A DNA stretch of 53,444 bases from an uncultured Faecalibacterium sp. (GCA_934561115.1 CAKTFS010000013.1:1-53444), one strand, 5' to 3'; positions 40,743 through 49,373 are shown, counted from the stretch's first letter. A program made the numbers and translations. Notes: generated from the sequence alone by a model not told the origin.

Positions 40743-42101
40743 TCAGTGCAGCTCCGGCCAGTAGCCCTTGTTGGCTTCGATCATATCGTCCAGAATGGCC
40801 TTGGCAACGTTCATGCTGGGCACAGTCTTGTTCAGGGTAAAGGCCTGCAGCACCTTCTCGTAGCTGCCTTCCACGCAGCCCTCCACCAGCAGCTTTTCGC
40901 TGTTGAGCTGCTGCATCATCAAGCCCTGCTGGAACAGCGGGATGTTGTCCCGGGCAATGACCTCCGGGCCGTTCTTGCCGATGTAGGCGGGCAGCTCCAC
41001 CATTGCGTCATAGGGCATGTTGGGGATAGCGCCGCGGTTCTCGGTGATGATGAGGAAGCGTGCCTTGGTGTCGTTCTTCAGCGCAGCGGAAAGATCTGCG
41101 ATCCAGTCGCCGTGGCTGCCGGCATAGAAGGTGTTGGCGTCCACCTCGCCGGTCTTGAGGTAGTGGTCGATGCCGTCGAACAGGTTCTTTTCGCGGGTCT
41201 CCTCCACCTCGTTGGCGCGGGTGTGGTTCGGGTCCGAGTGCTCCACGAACTCCTTGGCCTGCAGATAGTAGTTCAGGTAGGTGTTGGGCAGGTACTCCGG
41301 GAAGTTTTCCATGATCTCGTACTCGCCCTTCCACACATAGTACCAGCTGCCCTTGGTGTGGCGGTTCTGGCTGCCGGAGGAGGTCAGTGCGCCCATGCCC
41401 TTGAGGTAGCTTTCCGGCAGAAGGATCTGGTTCTCCTTGATGTAGGCGCGCAGCTTGGGCATCAAATCCTCGCCGCGGTACTGGATGGAGGTGAACCAGC
41501 CGAAGTGGTTCAGGCCAAAGTAATCGTAAACGATCTCCTTCTTGTTCTGGATGCCCATGGCAGCTGCCACCACGTCAATGATGGCGATGGGCATATCACA
41601 GATGTTGATGATCCGTGCCTTCGGGCGCAGCTTGCGGCAGGCCTCGGATACGATGGCGGCGGGGTTGGAGTAGTTCAGGATCCAGTAGTCCTTCTTGGCA
41701 TACTTTTCCACGTCATCGATCAGCTGGATCATGGGGAAGATGGTGCGCATTCCGTAGGCCATGCCGCCGCAGCCGCAGGTCTCCTGTCCCACGCAGCCGT
41801 GGCGCAGGGGGATCTTTTCGTCCTGCTCCCGCATGGCGTAGCCGCCCACGCGCATCTGGGCAAACACAAAGGAGGTGTCGGTGTAAGCCTCCTGCACATC
41901 GGTGGTGACCACCAGCTTGATGTCGGTATTCAGTTCCTTATGCAGGACCCAGTCCACCACAACGGCAACCTTGTCCTGCCGCTCCTTGTTGATGTCGAAC
42001 AGACGGATCTCGTCCACTTCCAGTTCTTCCCGGCGCAGGGCGATGGATTTGACGATACCGGCGGTAAAAGTGCTACCGCCGCCAGCAATGGTAATGACCA
42101 T
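40743..42101 (-). CDS. GH4 6-phospho-alpha-glucosidase
   Basis: 452 aa. The N-terminal Rossmann fold (VITIAGGGSTFTAGIV) binds NAD; catalysis needs NAD and Mn. The motif ICDMP (near residue 172) is the CDMP signature that marks 6-phospho-alpha-glucosidases, while 6-phospho-beta-glucosidases have CNVP-type residues. GLNHFGW is also typical. It cleaves maltose-6'-phosphate and similar phospho-alpha-glucosides made by the PTS encoded just upstream. AAGGAGCG precedes the ATG. Third and last gene of the operon, about 65 bases after EIICB. Confidence 0.93.
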   Translation of the reverse strand: MVITIAGGGSTFTAGIVKSIALRREELEVDEIRLFDINKERQDKVAVVVDWVLHKELNTDIKLVVTTDVQEAYTDTSFVFAQMRVGGYAMREQDEKIPLRHGCVGQETCGCGGMAYGMRTIFPMIQLIDDVEKYAKKDYWILNYSNPAAIVSEACRKLRPKARIINICDMPIAIIDVVAAAMGIQNKKEIVYDYFGLNHFGWFTSIQYRGEDLMPKLRAYIKENQILLPESYLKGMGALTSSGSQNRHTKGSWYYVWKGEYEIMENFPEYLPNTYLNYYLQAKEFVEHSDPNHTRANEVEETREKNLFDGIDHYLKTGEVDANTFYAGSHGDWIADLSAALKNDTKARFLIITENRGAIPNMPYDAMVELPAYIGKNGPEVIARDNIPLFQQGLMMQQLNSEKLLVEGCVEGSYEKVLQAFTLNKTVPSMNVAKAILDDMIEANKGYWPELH

Positions 42102-42168
42102 AATAAACGCTCCTTTTTTGTATTTTCAGGTTAGCCCGGCACAGTCCGCCGGGGCACGGTAAAGCGGT

Positions 42169-43728
42169 TTACTGGTTTTCCAGCTGTGCTTCCACGGCAC
42201 GCTTGATATCGGCTACCTGCAGACCGTAAACAATCTGGATATCGGTACCCTTTTTCACGATGCCGCTGTTCGGCAGCTTGTTGATGGCAGCTTCGTCCAG
42301 CTTTGCGGGGTCCTTGATGTTTACCCGCAGACGGGTGAAGCAGTTGTCCACCGACAGGATGTTCTCCTTGCCGCCCAGACCATCGATGACGCACTGCACC
42401 TCGGCAGCGTTCTTCACGCTTGCCTTCTTGGCGGGTGCATCGCTCCCCGCGGTCTCGGTGCTCACCTCTTCCCGGCCGGGGGTGTGCAGGTTGAAGGCCT
42501 TGATCAGCAGGGTGAACACCACAAAGTACACTGCGATCTGGCACAGCGCCAGCAGGTACAGGGTGGGATAGTTGGTCTTATCTGCACCGGCAGAAAGGTT
42601 CATCAGCACCGAGCCGAGGAGGTTGGTGGTAAAGCCGGTGACATGGAAGGCGTGCAGCAGCACGATGAACAGGCCGGAGATGCAGGCGTGTGCCACCCAC
42701 AGGATGGGGGCAGAGAAGCAGAACATGAAGTCCAGCGGCTCGGTGATGGAAGCCAGAGAAGCGGTAAAGGCCAGCGGCACCAGAACGGCAGCGGTCTTTT
42801 TGCGGTTCTCCTTGCGGGCGCAGAAGATGAAGGCCGCCACGATGCCAAAGTAGCCGAAGGTCTTGGTGAAGCCGGTGTACATCCACACGATGCCGTCCGA
42901 GAAGGGCAGACCCATGCTGTACTCCATCATCATGACGATATAGGAGCCGGTGTAGGTGGCATCGCCCACGGTCAGGCTGTTGCCCAGTGCAGAGAACTGG
43001 AAGGGGGTGTAGATGAGGTGGTGCAGGCCGGTGGGGATAAGGAAGCGCTCCAGGAAGCCGTACAGGAACAGGCCGAAGTTGCCGGAGGTGGCGATCAGAT
43101 CGGTCAGTGCGCTGATAACGCTCTGCACCGGCGGCCAGAAGAAGCAGGAACCAAAGCCGAACAGGATGGAAAAGACCACCATGCAGGTAAAGGACCAGCG
43201 GTTGCCGGAGTAGATCTGGGTGATGATGCCCTTGAACTGCTTTTCACAGGTGCGGTTGTACACCCAGCCGCAGACCAAGCCCAGCAGGATGCCGCCGAAC
43301 ACGCCCATGTCCACCGTCTGGATGCCGAACACGGTGGACTGACCGGTGCCGTACAGACCCACCAGAGGATCAGCCTCGGCCAGCATGCCCAGCTGGGTCA
43401 GGGTGACGTTACCGGCGGTCAGGTACATAAAGTAGCTCATCAGGCCGATGATGGCAGCCTGCTGCTTGTTCTTTTTGGCCAGCGCTGCTGCGATGCCCAC
43501 GCAGAACATCAGGCTGAGGTTGTTGATGATGACCATGATGCAGTTGTAGATCAGCTGACCCAGCAGCTTGATGGGGGTCCACTGCAGAACGGGGATCATC
43601 GCGCTAAGGCTGGTGCTGGTAAGCAATGCGCCCAGCACAAGGATCAGGCCTGCTGCCGAGATATACGACAGCGGTGAGAGCATGGCTTTGGAGAACTTTT
43701 CCAAGCCATTCATGACTTTCTCTTTCAT
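42169..43728 (-). CDS. PTS alpha-glucoside transporter, EIICB
   Basis: 519 aa. The EIIC membrane domain (about 1-420, glucose/glucoside superfamily, with the GFLERFLIPTGLHHLIYTPF motif) is fused to an EIIB domain (about 445-519) with the phosphorylated Cys in SVDNCFTRLRV. There is no EIIA domain, so a shared glucose-type EIIA must supply the phosphate. It imports and phosphorylates an alpha-glucoside such as maltose. GGAG precedes the ATG. The gene lies between the antiterminator and the GH4 enzyme, which agrees with the GlvC/MalX type. Confidence 0.92.
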   Translation of the reverse strand: MKEKVMNGLEKFSKAMLSPLSYISAAGLILVLGALLTSTSLSAMIPVLQWTPIKLLGQLIYNCIMVIINNLSLMFCVGIAAALAKKNKQQAAIIGLMSYFMYLTAGNVTLTQLGMLAEADPLVGLYGTGQSTVFGIQTVDMGVFGGILLGLVCGWVYNRTCEKQFKGIITQIYSGNRWSFTCMVVFSILFGFGSCFFWPPVQSVISALTDLIATSGNFGLFLYGFLERFLIPTGLHHLIYTPFQFSALGNSLTVGDATYTGSYIVMMMEYSMGLPFSDGIVWMYTGFTKTFGYFGIVAAFIFCARKENRKKTAAVLVPLAFTASLASITEPLDFMFCFSAPILWVAHACISGLFIVLLHAFHVTGFTTNLLGSVLMNLSAGADKTNYPTLYLLALCQIAVYFVVFTLLIKAFNLHTPGREEVSTETAGSDAPAKKASVKNAAEVQCVIDGLGGKENILSVDNCFTRLRVNIKDPAKLDEAAINKLPNSGIVKKGTDIQIVYGLQVADIKRAVEAQLENQ

Positions 43729-43817
43729 CGTGTAATACTCCTCACTTTTTGACTTGACTGTTTTTTGGGGGGATGATTTCTATTCCGCAGGGCTTCCGGA
43801 CGCCCTGTTGAAACATT

Positions 43818-44636
43818 TTATCCTACGATCTTGGTCAGGTGGATGAGCAGATAGACCTGCTCCTGATGATCCAGCTCGTAATCAAATTCCTGCCGCAGAT
43901 AGGCATTGATGCGCTGCAAGCACACCTCGTTGCGGCTGTCGCGCTGCAAAAGCGCCGTGTACATGGACTCCAGCCCGGCGTCCTGCCACGGGGTGTGCCG
44001 CAGGATGCGCGCCGCCAGAAACTTGAGGTGCACGGTCAGGCGGGTGGTCTCAAGGCTTTCTTCCTCAAAGGTGCAGTGATAGGTATCGCAGATGATCTCC
44101 TTGACCGCCTTGACGAACTTTACGGTATCATACGCCAGCGCACCGTCCGCCGCACCGGCTACCAGATGCAGGGCTATGTAGCCCGCTTCGTCCTCCGGCA
44201 GCTCTACGCCGCAGAACTGCCGGACAAGTTCCAGTGCCCTTTGCCCCACTGCGTACTCCTTCGGGTACAGCATCCGGGTCTCCGAGAGCATGAGGTTGGG
44301 CAGAAAGGTGCCCTTTTCCACACGTTCCAGTGCAAAGCTGATGTGGTCCACCAGCGAGATGGTGCTTTTGCTGCTGAGCAGAATGCCCTGCTCCTCTGCC
44401 GCCAGCGAGATGCGCTCGGCGGCCTGCATCACCTGCGGGGTGACGTTATCCAGCATTTTGAGGAACTTGGTCTGCAGCGCGTTCTGCACATAGTACACCT
44501 TGGAAACGCGGCTTTTGTCGATCACGTCGCCCGGGCGGCGGCCAAACCCAAGCCCGTTGCCCACGAGAATGGCTTCCCTGCCGTCCGGCATGACCACCGA
44601 CACCGCATTGTTATTGAATACCTTTACAGCCTGCAT
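43818..44636 (-). CDS. BglG/LicT-family transcriptional antiterminator
   Basis: 272 aa. The N-terminal RNA-binding CAT domain (about 1-58, VKVFNNNAVSVV) is followed by PRD1 (about 65-170, with His in DHISFAL and ALHLVAG) and PRD2 (about 171-272, with His in TVHLKF and LLIHLTKI). The His residues are phosphorylated by the PTS, which controls activity. It should bind the RAT hairpin in its own leader and stop early termination of the operon. GGAG precedes the ATG. Confidence 0.92.
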   Translation of the reverse strand: MQAVKVFNNNAVSVVMPDGREAILVGNGLGFGRRPGDVIDKSRVSKVYYVQNALQTKFLKMLDNVTPQVMQAAERISLAAEEQGILLSSKSTISLVDHISFALERVEKGTFLPNLMLSETRMLYPKEYAVGQRALELVRQFCGVELPEDEAGYIALHLVAGAADGALAYDTVKFVKAVKEIICDTYHCTFEEESLETTRLTVHLKFLAARILRHTPWQDAGLESMYTALLQRDSRNEVCLQRINAYLRQEFDYELDHQEQVYLLIHLTKIVG

Positions 44637-44673
44637 CGCCGCACTCCTCCGCTTCCATGCCGCAGTTTTTATT

Positions 44674-44739
44674 GAAAAAAGAAAAAGGGCACAAGAACCA
44701 AAGGGATACCGTTGCCGCCTTCCCTCTGATGCTCATGCC
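44674..44739 (-). terminator. Leader terminator overlapping the RAT
   Basis: On the minus strand GGCATGAG pairs with CTTGTGCC and CAGAGGGA with TCCCTTTG, followed by CTTTTTCTTTTTT. The 5' arm overlaps the last bases of the RAT, so RAT and terminator are mutually exclusive. Confidence 0.75.
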
Positions 44740-44760
44740 TGATCGAACAGTTACACGCAC
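44731..44760 (-). promoter_or_regulatory. RAT (ribonucleic antiterminator) site
   Basis: On the minus strand GTGTAACTGTTCGATCAGGC (44754-44735) fits the BglG/LicT target pattern: TGTTACTG-like 5' part, short loop, CAGGCA 3' part. The next bases TGAGC differ from the usual AAACC. It lies about 20-50 bases after the predicted transcription start. Confidence 0.75.
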
Positions 44761-44785
44761 TGATAAATTCACTTGTTTGTCTTAG

Positions 44786-44814
44786 ATTATACGAGCCAGC
44801 GCAGAAAATGTCAA
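44786..44814 (-). promoter_or_regulatory. Promoter of the alpha-glucoside PTS operon
   Basis: On the minus strand TTGACA (44809-44814), 17 bases, TATAAT (44786-44791): a consensus promoter. Confidence 0.9.
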
Positions 44815-44896
44815 TGCGTTGAACTGCCCGAAATTTATGCCGTATTTTTGTATATCCTGCACAGGTGCTGCTTGAAATTCGTCCTGCGCAGAACGA

Positions 44897-44925
44897 TTGA
44901 CAACGCCGTGCGCAGAACGTATACT
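44897..44925 (+). promoter_or_regulatory. Promoter of the lipoprotein gene at 44989
   Basis: TTGACA (44897-44902), 17 bases, TATACT (44920-44925). It is divergent from the PTS operon promoter about 85 bases away. Confidence 0.85.
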
Positions 44926-44988
44926 TAGAGTGTAGATCCCGCTTCGCCCCGGCGGCTTGCCGGAGCACCGTTTACGGAGGTTTTTCTT

Positions 44989-45603
44989 ATGAGATCGAAA
45001 TATATCCGTCCCCTTGCGCTGCTGCTGTGCGCCGCTTTGCTGGGCTGCCTGCTGGCAGCCTGCGGCGGGGCTGCCGACAGCTCCGCATCCAGCGCTGCGC
45101 CCGCCTCGGACAGCGCATCCGCTTCCGGCAGCAGCGAGCTGCCCTCTTCCACCACGCAAGCCAACACCGGGGAGCTGAACCCCGGCAACTTTGACGAGAA
45201 CTCGGTGTTCTCCATCACCGGCACCTCAAACGCCTTTGCGCCCTGTCTGGGCTGGGGGCCGGGGGTATCCGGCTGCTCTTTGAAATCGGTCATCGCGGCG
45301 GCATCGCTGCTGCAATGGGCCGAGGGCGCACGGATGTCCAGCCGCTCCCCGGAGGCCATTCAGGAGGCCTTTTACAGCTGGTATGACGGCCTGACCGACA
45401 ACCAACAGGAGGGCTTTGCCGAAGCCTGGCCGCTGATCAAGGACGCCGCGCTGGATCTGCTCAGCGATAAGGACAGCATGACCGGCCGCATCGCGGACGC
45501 AGGGCTGGACGCTGACACCCTGCCCGGCTGCACCCTGAAAAACTGGCAGGCGCTGCAGACCGTGCTGGACGGCATTGTGCCGGAGACAAACGGAGAAGCT
45601 TAA
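44989..45603 (+). CDS. Lipoprotein of unknown function
   Basis: 204 aa. The signal peptide with lipobox LLAACGG (Cys near 25) precedes a long Ser/Ala/Thr-rich linker (about 28-60). The mature domain (about 65-200) is predicted to be helical, with SVIAAASLLQWAEGARM and AFYSWYDGLTDNQQEGFAEAWPLI. No family recognised. ACGGAGG precedes the ATG. It has its own promoter and ends in a strong terminator. Confidence 0.75.
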   Translation: MRSKYIRPLALLLCAALLGCLLAACGGAADSSASSAAPASDSASASGSSELPSSTTQANTGELNPGNFDENSVFSITGTSNAFAPCLGWGPGVSGCSLKSVIAAASLLQWAEGARMSSRSPEAIQEAFYSWYDGLTDNQQEGFAEAWPLIKDAALDLLSDKDSMTGRIADAGLDADTLPGCTLKNWQALQTVLDGIVPETNGEA

Positions 45604-45624
45604 ACTGAAATTTTAAAGCGCAAA

Positions 45625-45658
45625 GGGGCGCTGACCGTGTGGTCAGCGCCCCATTTTG
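45625..45658. terminator. Bidirectional terminator
   Basis: GGGGCGCTGACC pairs with GGTCAGCGCCCC around GTGT, then ATTTTGT. It lies between convergent genes ending at 45603 and 45662. Confidence 0.85.
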
Positions 45659-45661
45659 TCT

Positions 45662-46786
45662 TTATACCTTTTTCAGCACATACTGGCGGGTGCCCATGCC
45701 CACCTTCTCGGCCTGCTCAAGGGTGGCCTTCCACTCGATGTTGGGGTTGGAGTCCTTGAAGTTGTCGTGGTAGCAGTTCCAGCCCGGCTTTGCAAGGTTT
45801 GTGCTCAGCTGGCTGTTGGGCAGCGGGGTCGCGCTCAGGCAGGCATCCACGCAGGCCTGATCCAGCGCAACAGGGTCAAAGGATGCAAAGATGCCGATAT
45901 CCGGCAGGATGGGGGCATCGTTCTCGCCGTGGCAGTCGCAGTTGGGGCTGATGTCCTGTACCAGAGAAATGTGGAAGCAGGGACGGTCGTGGCAGACTGC
46001 GGCGGCGTACTCCGCCATCTTGCGGTCCAGCAGCTCGTTGGCGCAGTCGTTGGGAGAATAGATGGCGTCAAAGCTGCAGGCACCGATGCAGCGGCCGCAG
46101 CCCTTGCACTTGTCGTAGTCGATGACAGCCTTGTTTTCGGCATTGTAAGTAATGGCGTCCGAGCCGCACTCCTTGGCGCAGCGGTGGCAGCCGCGGCACA
46201 GGCCCTCCTGCACGGCGGGCTTGCCGGCAGCGTGCTGCTCCATCTTGCCCGCGCGGGAGCCGCAGCCCATGCCGATGTTCTTGATGGCACCGCCGAAGCC
46301 GGTGGCCTCGTGTCCCTTGAAGTGGTTCAGGCTGATGAACACGTCCGCATCCATGATGGCGCGGCCGATCTTGGCGGTCTTGCAGTATTCGCCGTTCGGC
46401 ACCGGCACTTCCACCTCATCCGTGCCGCGCAGGCCGTCGGCAATGATCACCTGACAGCCGGTGGTCATGGGCCAGAAGCCGTTCAGCTGGGCGCAGCTCA
46501 GGTGCTCCAGCGCGTTCTTGCGGCTGCCCGGGTACAGGGTGTTGCAGTCGGTCAGGAAAGGCATACCGCCCTGCTCCTTGCACAGGTCTGCCACCACCTT
46601 GGCGTAGTTGGGGCGCAGAAAGGCCAGATTGCCCAGCTCGCCGAAGTGCATCTTGATGGCCACGAACCGGCCGTCCATGTCGATGTCCCTGATGCCGGCG
46701 GCAATGCACACCCGGCGCAGCTTGTCCAGCAGGCTGGTGCCCACCGGACAGCGGAAATCCGTATAGTAGACTTTGGATGCTTCCAT
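45662..46786 (-). CDS. DUF362 protein with two [4Fe-4S] clusters
   Basis: 374 aa. The N-terminal DUF362 domain (about 1-185) with FVAIKMHFGELGN and GCQVIIADGL is followed by a ferredoxin-like domain with CRGCHRCAKEC (about 197-207) and CKGCGRCIGAC (about 226-236), each the pattern of a 4Fe-4S cluster. The C-terminal half continues the DUF362 fold. Known as a putative electron-transfer protein; partner and substrate unknown. GGGAGG precedes the ATG, and the gene is monocistronic. Confidence 0.9.
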   Translation of the reverse strand: MEASKVYYTDFRCPVGTSLLDKLRRVCIAAGIRDIDMDGRFVAIKMHFGELGNLAFLRPNYAKVVADLCKEQGGMPFLTDCNTLYPGSRKNALEHLSCAQLNGFWPMTTGCQVIIADGLRGTDEVEVPVPNGEYCKTAKIGRAIMDADVFISLNHFKGHEATGFGGAIKNIGMGCGSRAGKMEQHAAGKPAVQEGLCRGCHRCAKECGSDAITYNAENKAVIDYDKCKGCGRCIGACSFDAIYSPNDCANELLDRKMAEYAAAVCHDRPCFHISLVQDISPNCDCHGENDAPILPDIGIFASFDPVALDQACVDACLSATPLPNSQLSTNLAKPGWNCYHDNFKDSNPNIEWKATLEQAEKVGMGTRQYVLKKV

Positions 46787-46844
46787 GGTGTTTTTCCTCC
46801 CATATCCTTCCGGCGGCGTCTGCCGCGCGGTCTCTCTTTTGTTC

Positions 46845-46874
46845 AGTATAGCACACCCGGGCGAGCGGTGTAAA
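46845..46874 (-). promoter_or_regulatory. Promoter of the DUF362 gene
   Basis: On the minus strand TTTACA (46869-46874), 18 bases, TATACT (46845-46850). Confidence 0.65.
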
Positions 46875-46885
46875 CAAAAAATACC

Positions 46886-47060
46886 GAAATCAACTTTCCG
46901 ACTGAAGGCTTCCCCCGGTCGGGGGAAGCTGTCACCGAAGGTGACTGATGAGGGCGCACCTTTAGCTGCTTACCTGTACCCCTCATCCGGCGCTACGCGC
47001 CACCTTCCCCCCAAGGGGTGAAGGCTTTTGCTCAGTGACAACCTGCAAAAGTTGATTTCC
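46886..47060. repeat. Family A-like element flanked by 12-bp inverted repeats
   Basis: GAAATCAACTTT (46886-46897) and AAAGTTGATTTC (47049-47060) are exact inverse copies. Between them lie CTTCCCCCGGTCGGGGGAAG, GTCACC-GAA-GGTGACTGATGAGGG, and CCCTCATCCGGCGC...GCGCCACC. The modules face outward compared with other copies. Confidence 0.75.
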
Positions 47061-47082
47061 GCAGTTCTGCTCATTTTGGGGT

Positions 47083-47111
47083 TGACAGCCCTGCCCTGCG
47101 GTGTTATCTTA
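47083..47111 (+). promoter_or_regulatory. Promoter of the CLC gene
   Basis: TTGACA (47083-47088), 17 bases, TATCTT (47106-47111). GTTCCG-AAAAA-CGGAAC (about 47117-47133) is a short hairpin or operator in the leader. Confidence 0.7.
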
Positions 47112-47160
47112 TATCGGTTCCGAAAAACGGAACGGATGTCAGTATACAGGAGTTATGTCT

Positions 47161-48438
47161 ATGAACGATTTTGATACATTCCGGCACGAAACCGAAGCCG
47201 CCGTCCGGGTGGCGCTGCAATGGTTCTTTCTGGCAATTCCCATGGGTCTGCTCTGCGGGCTTCTGGGTACCTTGTTCCACCTTGCCGTCGAGCACGCGAC
47301 CACGCTGCGCGCCGCGCAGCCCTGGCTGCTGTTCCTGCTGCCCGTGGCAGGTCTGTTGATCACTGCCCTTTATAAGGTAACAAAGTGCGAGGGCGTGGGC
47401 ACCAACAACGTCCTCCGCGCCGTGCAGAGCGGCGAGCCGGTCAGCATCCTGCTGGTGCCCGCTATCTTTCTGGGCACGGTGCTCACCCACCTGTGCGGCG
47501 GCTCTGCCGGCCGCGAGGGCGCTGCTTTGCAGATGGGCGGCAGCATCGGCTGGAACCTTGGCACCCTGCTGCGGCTCAAGGACAACGACCGCCGCACCGC
47601 CACCATCAGCGGCATGGCTGCGTTCTTCTCTGCCCTGTTCGGCACCCCGCTGGCGGCGGCCTGCTTTGCCATGATGGTGGAGGATGTGGGCTTGACCTTT
47701 ACCTCTGCCTTTGTCCCCGCCTTTACCTCTGCCCTGATCGCCTACGGCTGCTCGCTGGCCTTTGGCATCGCGCCCACTCACTTTGCCCTCACCGCGCCGG
47801 AGCTGAACGTCCGCACCGCCCTGCTGGTCATCCTGCTGGGCGTGGCCTGCGCTGCCGTCTCCCGCCTGTTCTGCTACACCCTCCACTTCATGGAGCACAC
47901 CGTGCCAAAGCTTCTCCCGAACCCGTGGGTGCGGGTCTTTGCGGGCGGCGTGCTGGTCATCGGTTTTTCCTATCTGTTCGGCGTGGGGCGCTACAACGGC
48001 GCGGGCATGAGCGTCATCGTTGCTGCCGTGGAGCAGGGACAGGCGCTGCCGTGGGATTTTCTGTGCAAGATCTTCCTCACCGCGCTGACCCTCGCCTGCG
48101 GGTTCAAGGGCGGCGAGGTGGTGCCCAGCTTTTTTGTGGGCGCTACCTTCGGCTGTGTGGTCGGCCCGCTGCTGGGTCTGCCCGCCGAATTTGCGGCGGC
48201 AGTGGGGCTGGTGTCCATCTTCTGCGGTGCTACCAACGTCCTGATCCCCTCCATCCTGCTGGGCTTTGAGTTGTTCAGCGGCGCGGGGCTGGAGCTCATC
48301 GCGCTGGGCTGCGGCATCTGCTATATGCTCTCCGGCCACCACGGCCTGTACAGCAGCCAGACCTTTGTCACCAACAAGCTGCGCTCGGAGTATATGTCCC
48401 ACAAGTGGCGCGTAAAGGTGAAAAAAGAGGAAGAGTGA
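47161..48438 (+). CDS. CLC family anion channel/transporter, possibly fluoride-type
   Basis: 425 aa with about 10-12 membrane segments. The selectivity motif reads GGSAGREGAALQMGG and the later one GFKGGEVVPSFFVGA. These differ from the GSGIP and GREGPTVQ motifs of classical Cl-/H+ exchangers and resemble the CLC-F group that exports fluoride. No CBS domain is present. The ATG at 47161 follows GGAG by 8 bases; another ATG at 47155 is too close. Transport of chloride is the alternative. No fluoride riboswitch was seen upstream. Confidence 0.85.
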   Translation: MNDFDTFRHETEAAVRVALQWFFLAIPMGLLCGLLGTLFHLAVEHATTLRAAQPWLLFLLPVAGLLITALYKVTKCEGVGTNNVLRAVQSGEPVSILLVPAIFLGTVLTHLCGGSAGREGAALQMGGSIGWNLGTLLRLKDNDRRTATISGMAAFFSALFGTPLAAACFAMMVEDVGLTFTSAFVPAFTSALIAYGCSLAFGIAPTHFALTAPELNVRTALLVILLGVACAAVSRLFCYTLHFMEHTVPKLLPNPWVRVFAGGVLVIGFSYLFGVGRYNGAGMSVIVAAVEQGQALPWDFLCKIFLTALTLACGFKGGEVVPSFFVGATFGCVVGPLLGLPAEFAAAVGLVSIFCGATNVLIPSILLGFELFSGAGLELIALGCGICYMLSGHHGLYSSQTFVTNKLRSEYMSHKWRVKVKKEEE

Positions 48439-48451
48439 GCTTTTAATACTA

Positions 48452-48489
48452 AAAACAGGGGCTGTTGCGCAAGCAACAGCCCCTGTTTT
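48452..48489. terminator. Bidirectional terminator between CLC and uppP
   Basis: AAAACAGGGGCTGTTGC (48452-48468) pairs with GCAACAGCCCCTGTTTT (48473-48489), a perfect 17-bp stem with a GCAA loop. Confidence 0.9.
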
Positions 48490-48497
48490 ATCATATC

Positions 48498-49373
48498 TTA
48501 TGCCAGCGCGGTGATGGCTGCCACAGCCAGCACGATGGCACCCAGCACGATGCGGTAGATGCCGAAGAACTTGAAGTCGTGGCGCTTGACGTAGTCCATC
48601 AGGAAGCGGATGGCCGCAAGGCTGACCGCAAAGGCCACAACGCAGCCCACCACCAGCACAGCGATCTCGGTGCCGGTGATGGAGACCCCGGAGACCGCGA
48701 ACTTGATCACCTTGAGCAGAGATGCACCCGCCATGACCGGGATGGCCAGATAGAAGGTGAACTCTGCCACGCAGGCGCGGGAGAGCCCCAGCAGCAGGCC
48801 GCCCACGATGGTAGCACCGGAGCGGGAGGTGCCGGGGATGATGGCAAGGCACTGCCACACGCCGATGAGCAAAGCGTCCCGGTAGCTGATCTGTTCCAGC
48901 TTTGTGACCCGGGGCGTGGTGCGGCGGTTCTCCACCACAAGGAAGAGCACGCCGTACAAAATCAGCATGGCGGCTACGGTGATGTAGTTATAGAAGTGTG
49001 CCTCCATCCAGTCGTCCAGCGGGCTGATGACCAGCACCGGCAGGGTGGCGGCTACCACCTTGAACCACAGGTTCCACACGCTGGGTTTGGAGATGACCTT
49101 GCCCTGCCGCAGCCCGAAGGGCCACAGCTTATTCCAGAACAGCACCACCACGGCCAGAATGGCACCCAGCTGGATGACCACCCGGAACATGGACATGAAC
49201 TCTTCACTGGCATTGAACTTGACGACCTGCTCCACAAGAATCATGTGTCCGGTGGAGGAGATGGGCAGCCACTCGGTAATGCCCTCCACGATACCCATCA
49301 GGATCGCTTTGATGATCTCGAAAAACGTAATAAATCCCTCCTGCAGCACCCGTTGGGTGCGTAGTTTTTTCAA
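48498..49373 (-). CDS. uppP: Undecaprenyl-diphosphatase
   Basis: 291 aa from the most upstream start, with about 8 membrane segments. The motifs GIVEGITEWLPISSTGHM and IPGTSRSGATI are the two BacA/UppP signatures. It dephosphorylates undecaprenyl diphosphate for cell-wall synthesis and gives bacitracin tolerance. Start choice is uncertain: the 49373 start is a TTG with little upstream signal, whereas GGAGGG lies 4 bases before an in-frame ATT at 49331, which would give MTFFEIIKAILMG and match usual family N-termini. An ATT start would be rare. TATAAT at 49417-49422 on the minus strand may be part of the promoter. Confidence 0.92.
   Translation of the reverse strand: MKKLRTQRVLQEGFITFFEIIKAILMGIVEGITEWLPISSTGHMILVEQVVKFNASEEFMSMFRVVIQLGAILAVVVLFWNKLWPFGLRQGKVISKPSVWNLWFKVVAATLPVLVISPLDDWMEAHFYNYITVAAMLILYGVLFLVVENRRTTPRVTKLEQISYRDALLIGVWQCLAIIPGTSRSGATIVGGLLLGLSRACVAEFTFYLAIPVMAGASLLKVIKFAVSGVSITGTEIAVLVVGCVVAFAVSLAAIRFLMDYVKRHDFKFFGIYRIVLGAIVLAVAAITALA

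Noticed and set aside
43729..43817. Second RAT site before the EIICB gene
   Set aside because: The gap contains a small AGGGC/GCCCT hairpin but no RAT-like sequence or T run.
47083..47160. Fluoride riboswitch upstream of the CLC gene
   Set aside because: The leader after the promoter is only about 45 bases and lacks the conserved core; only a small hairpin is present.
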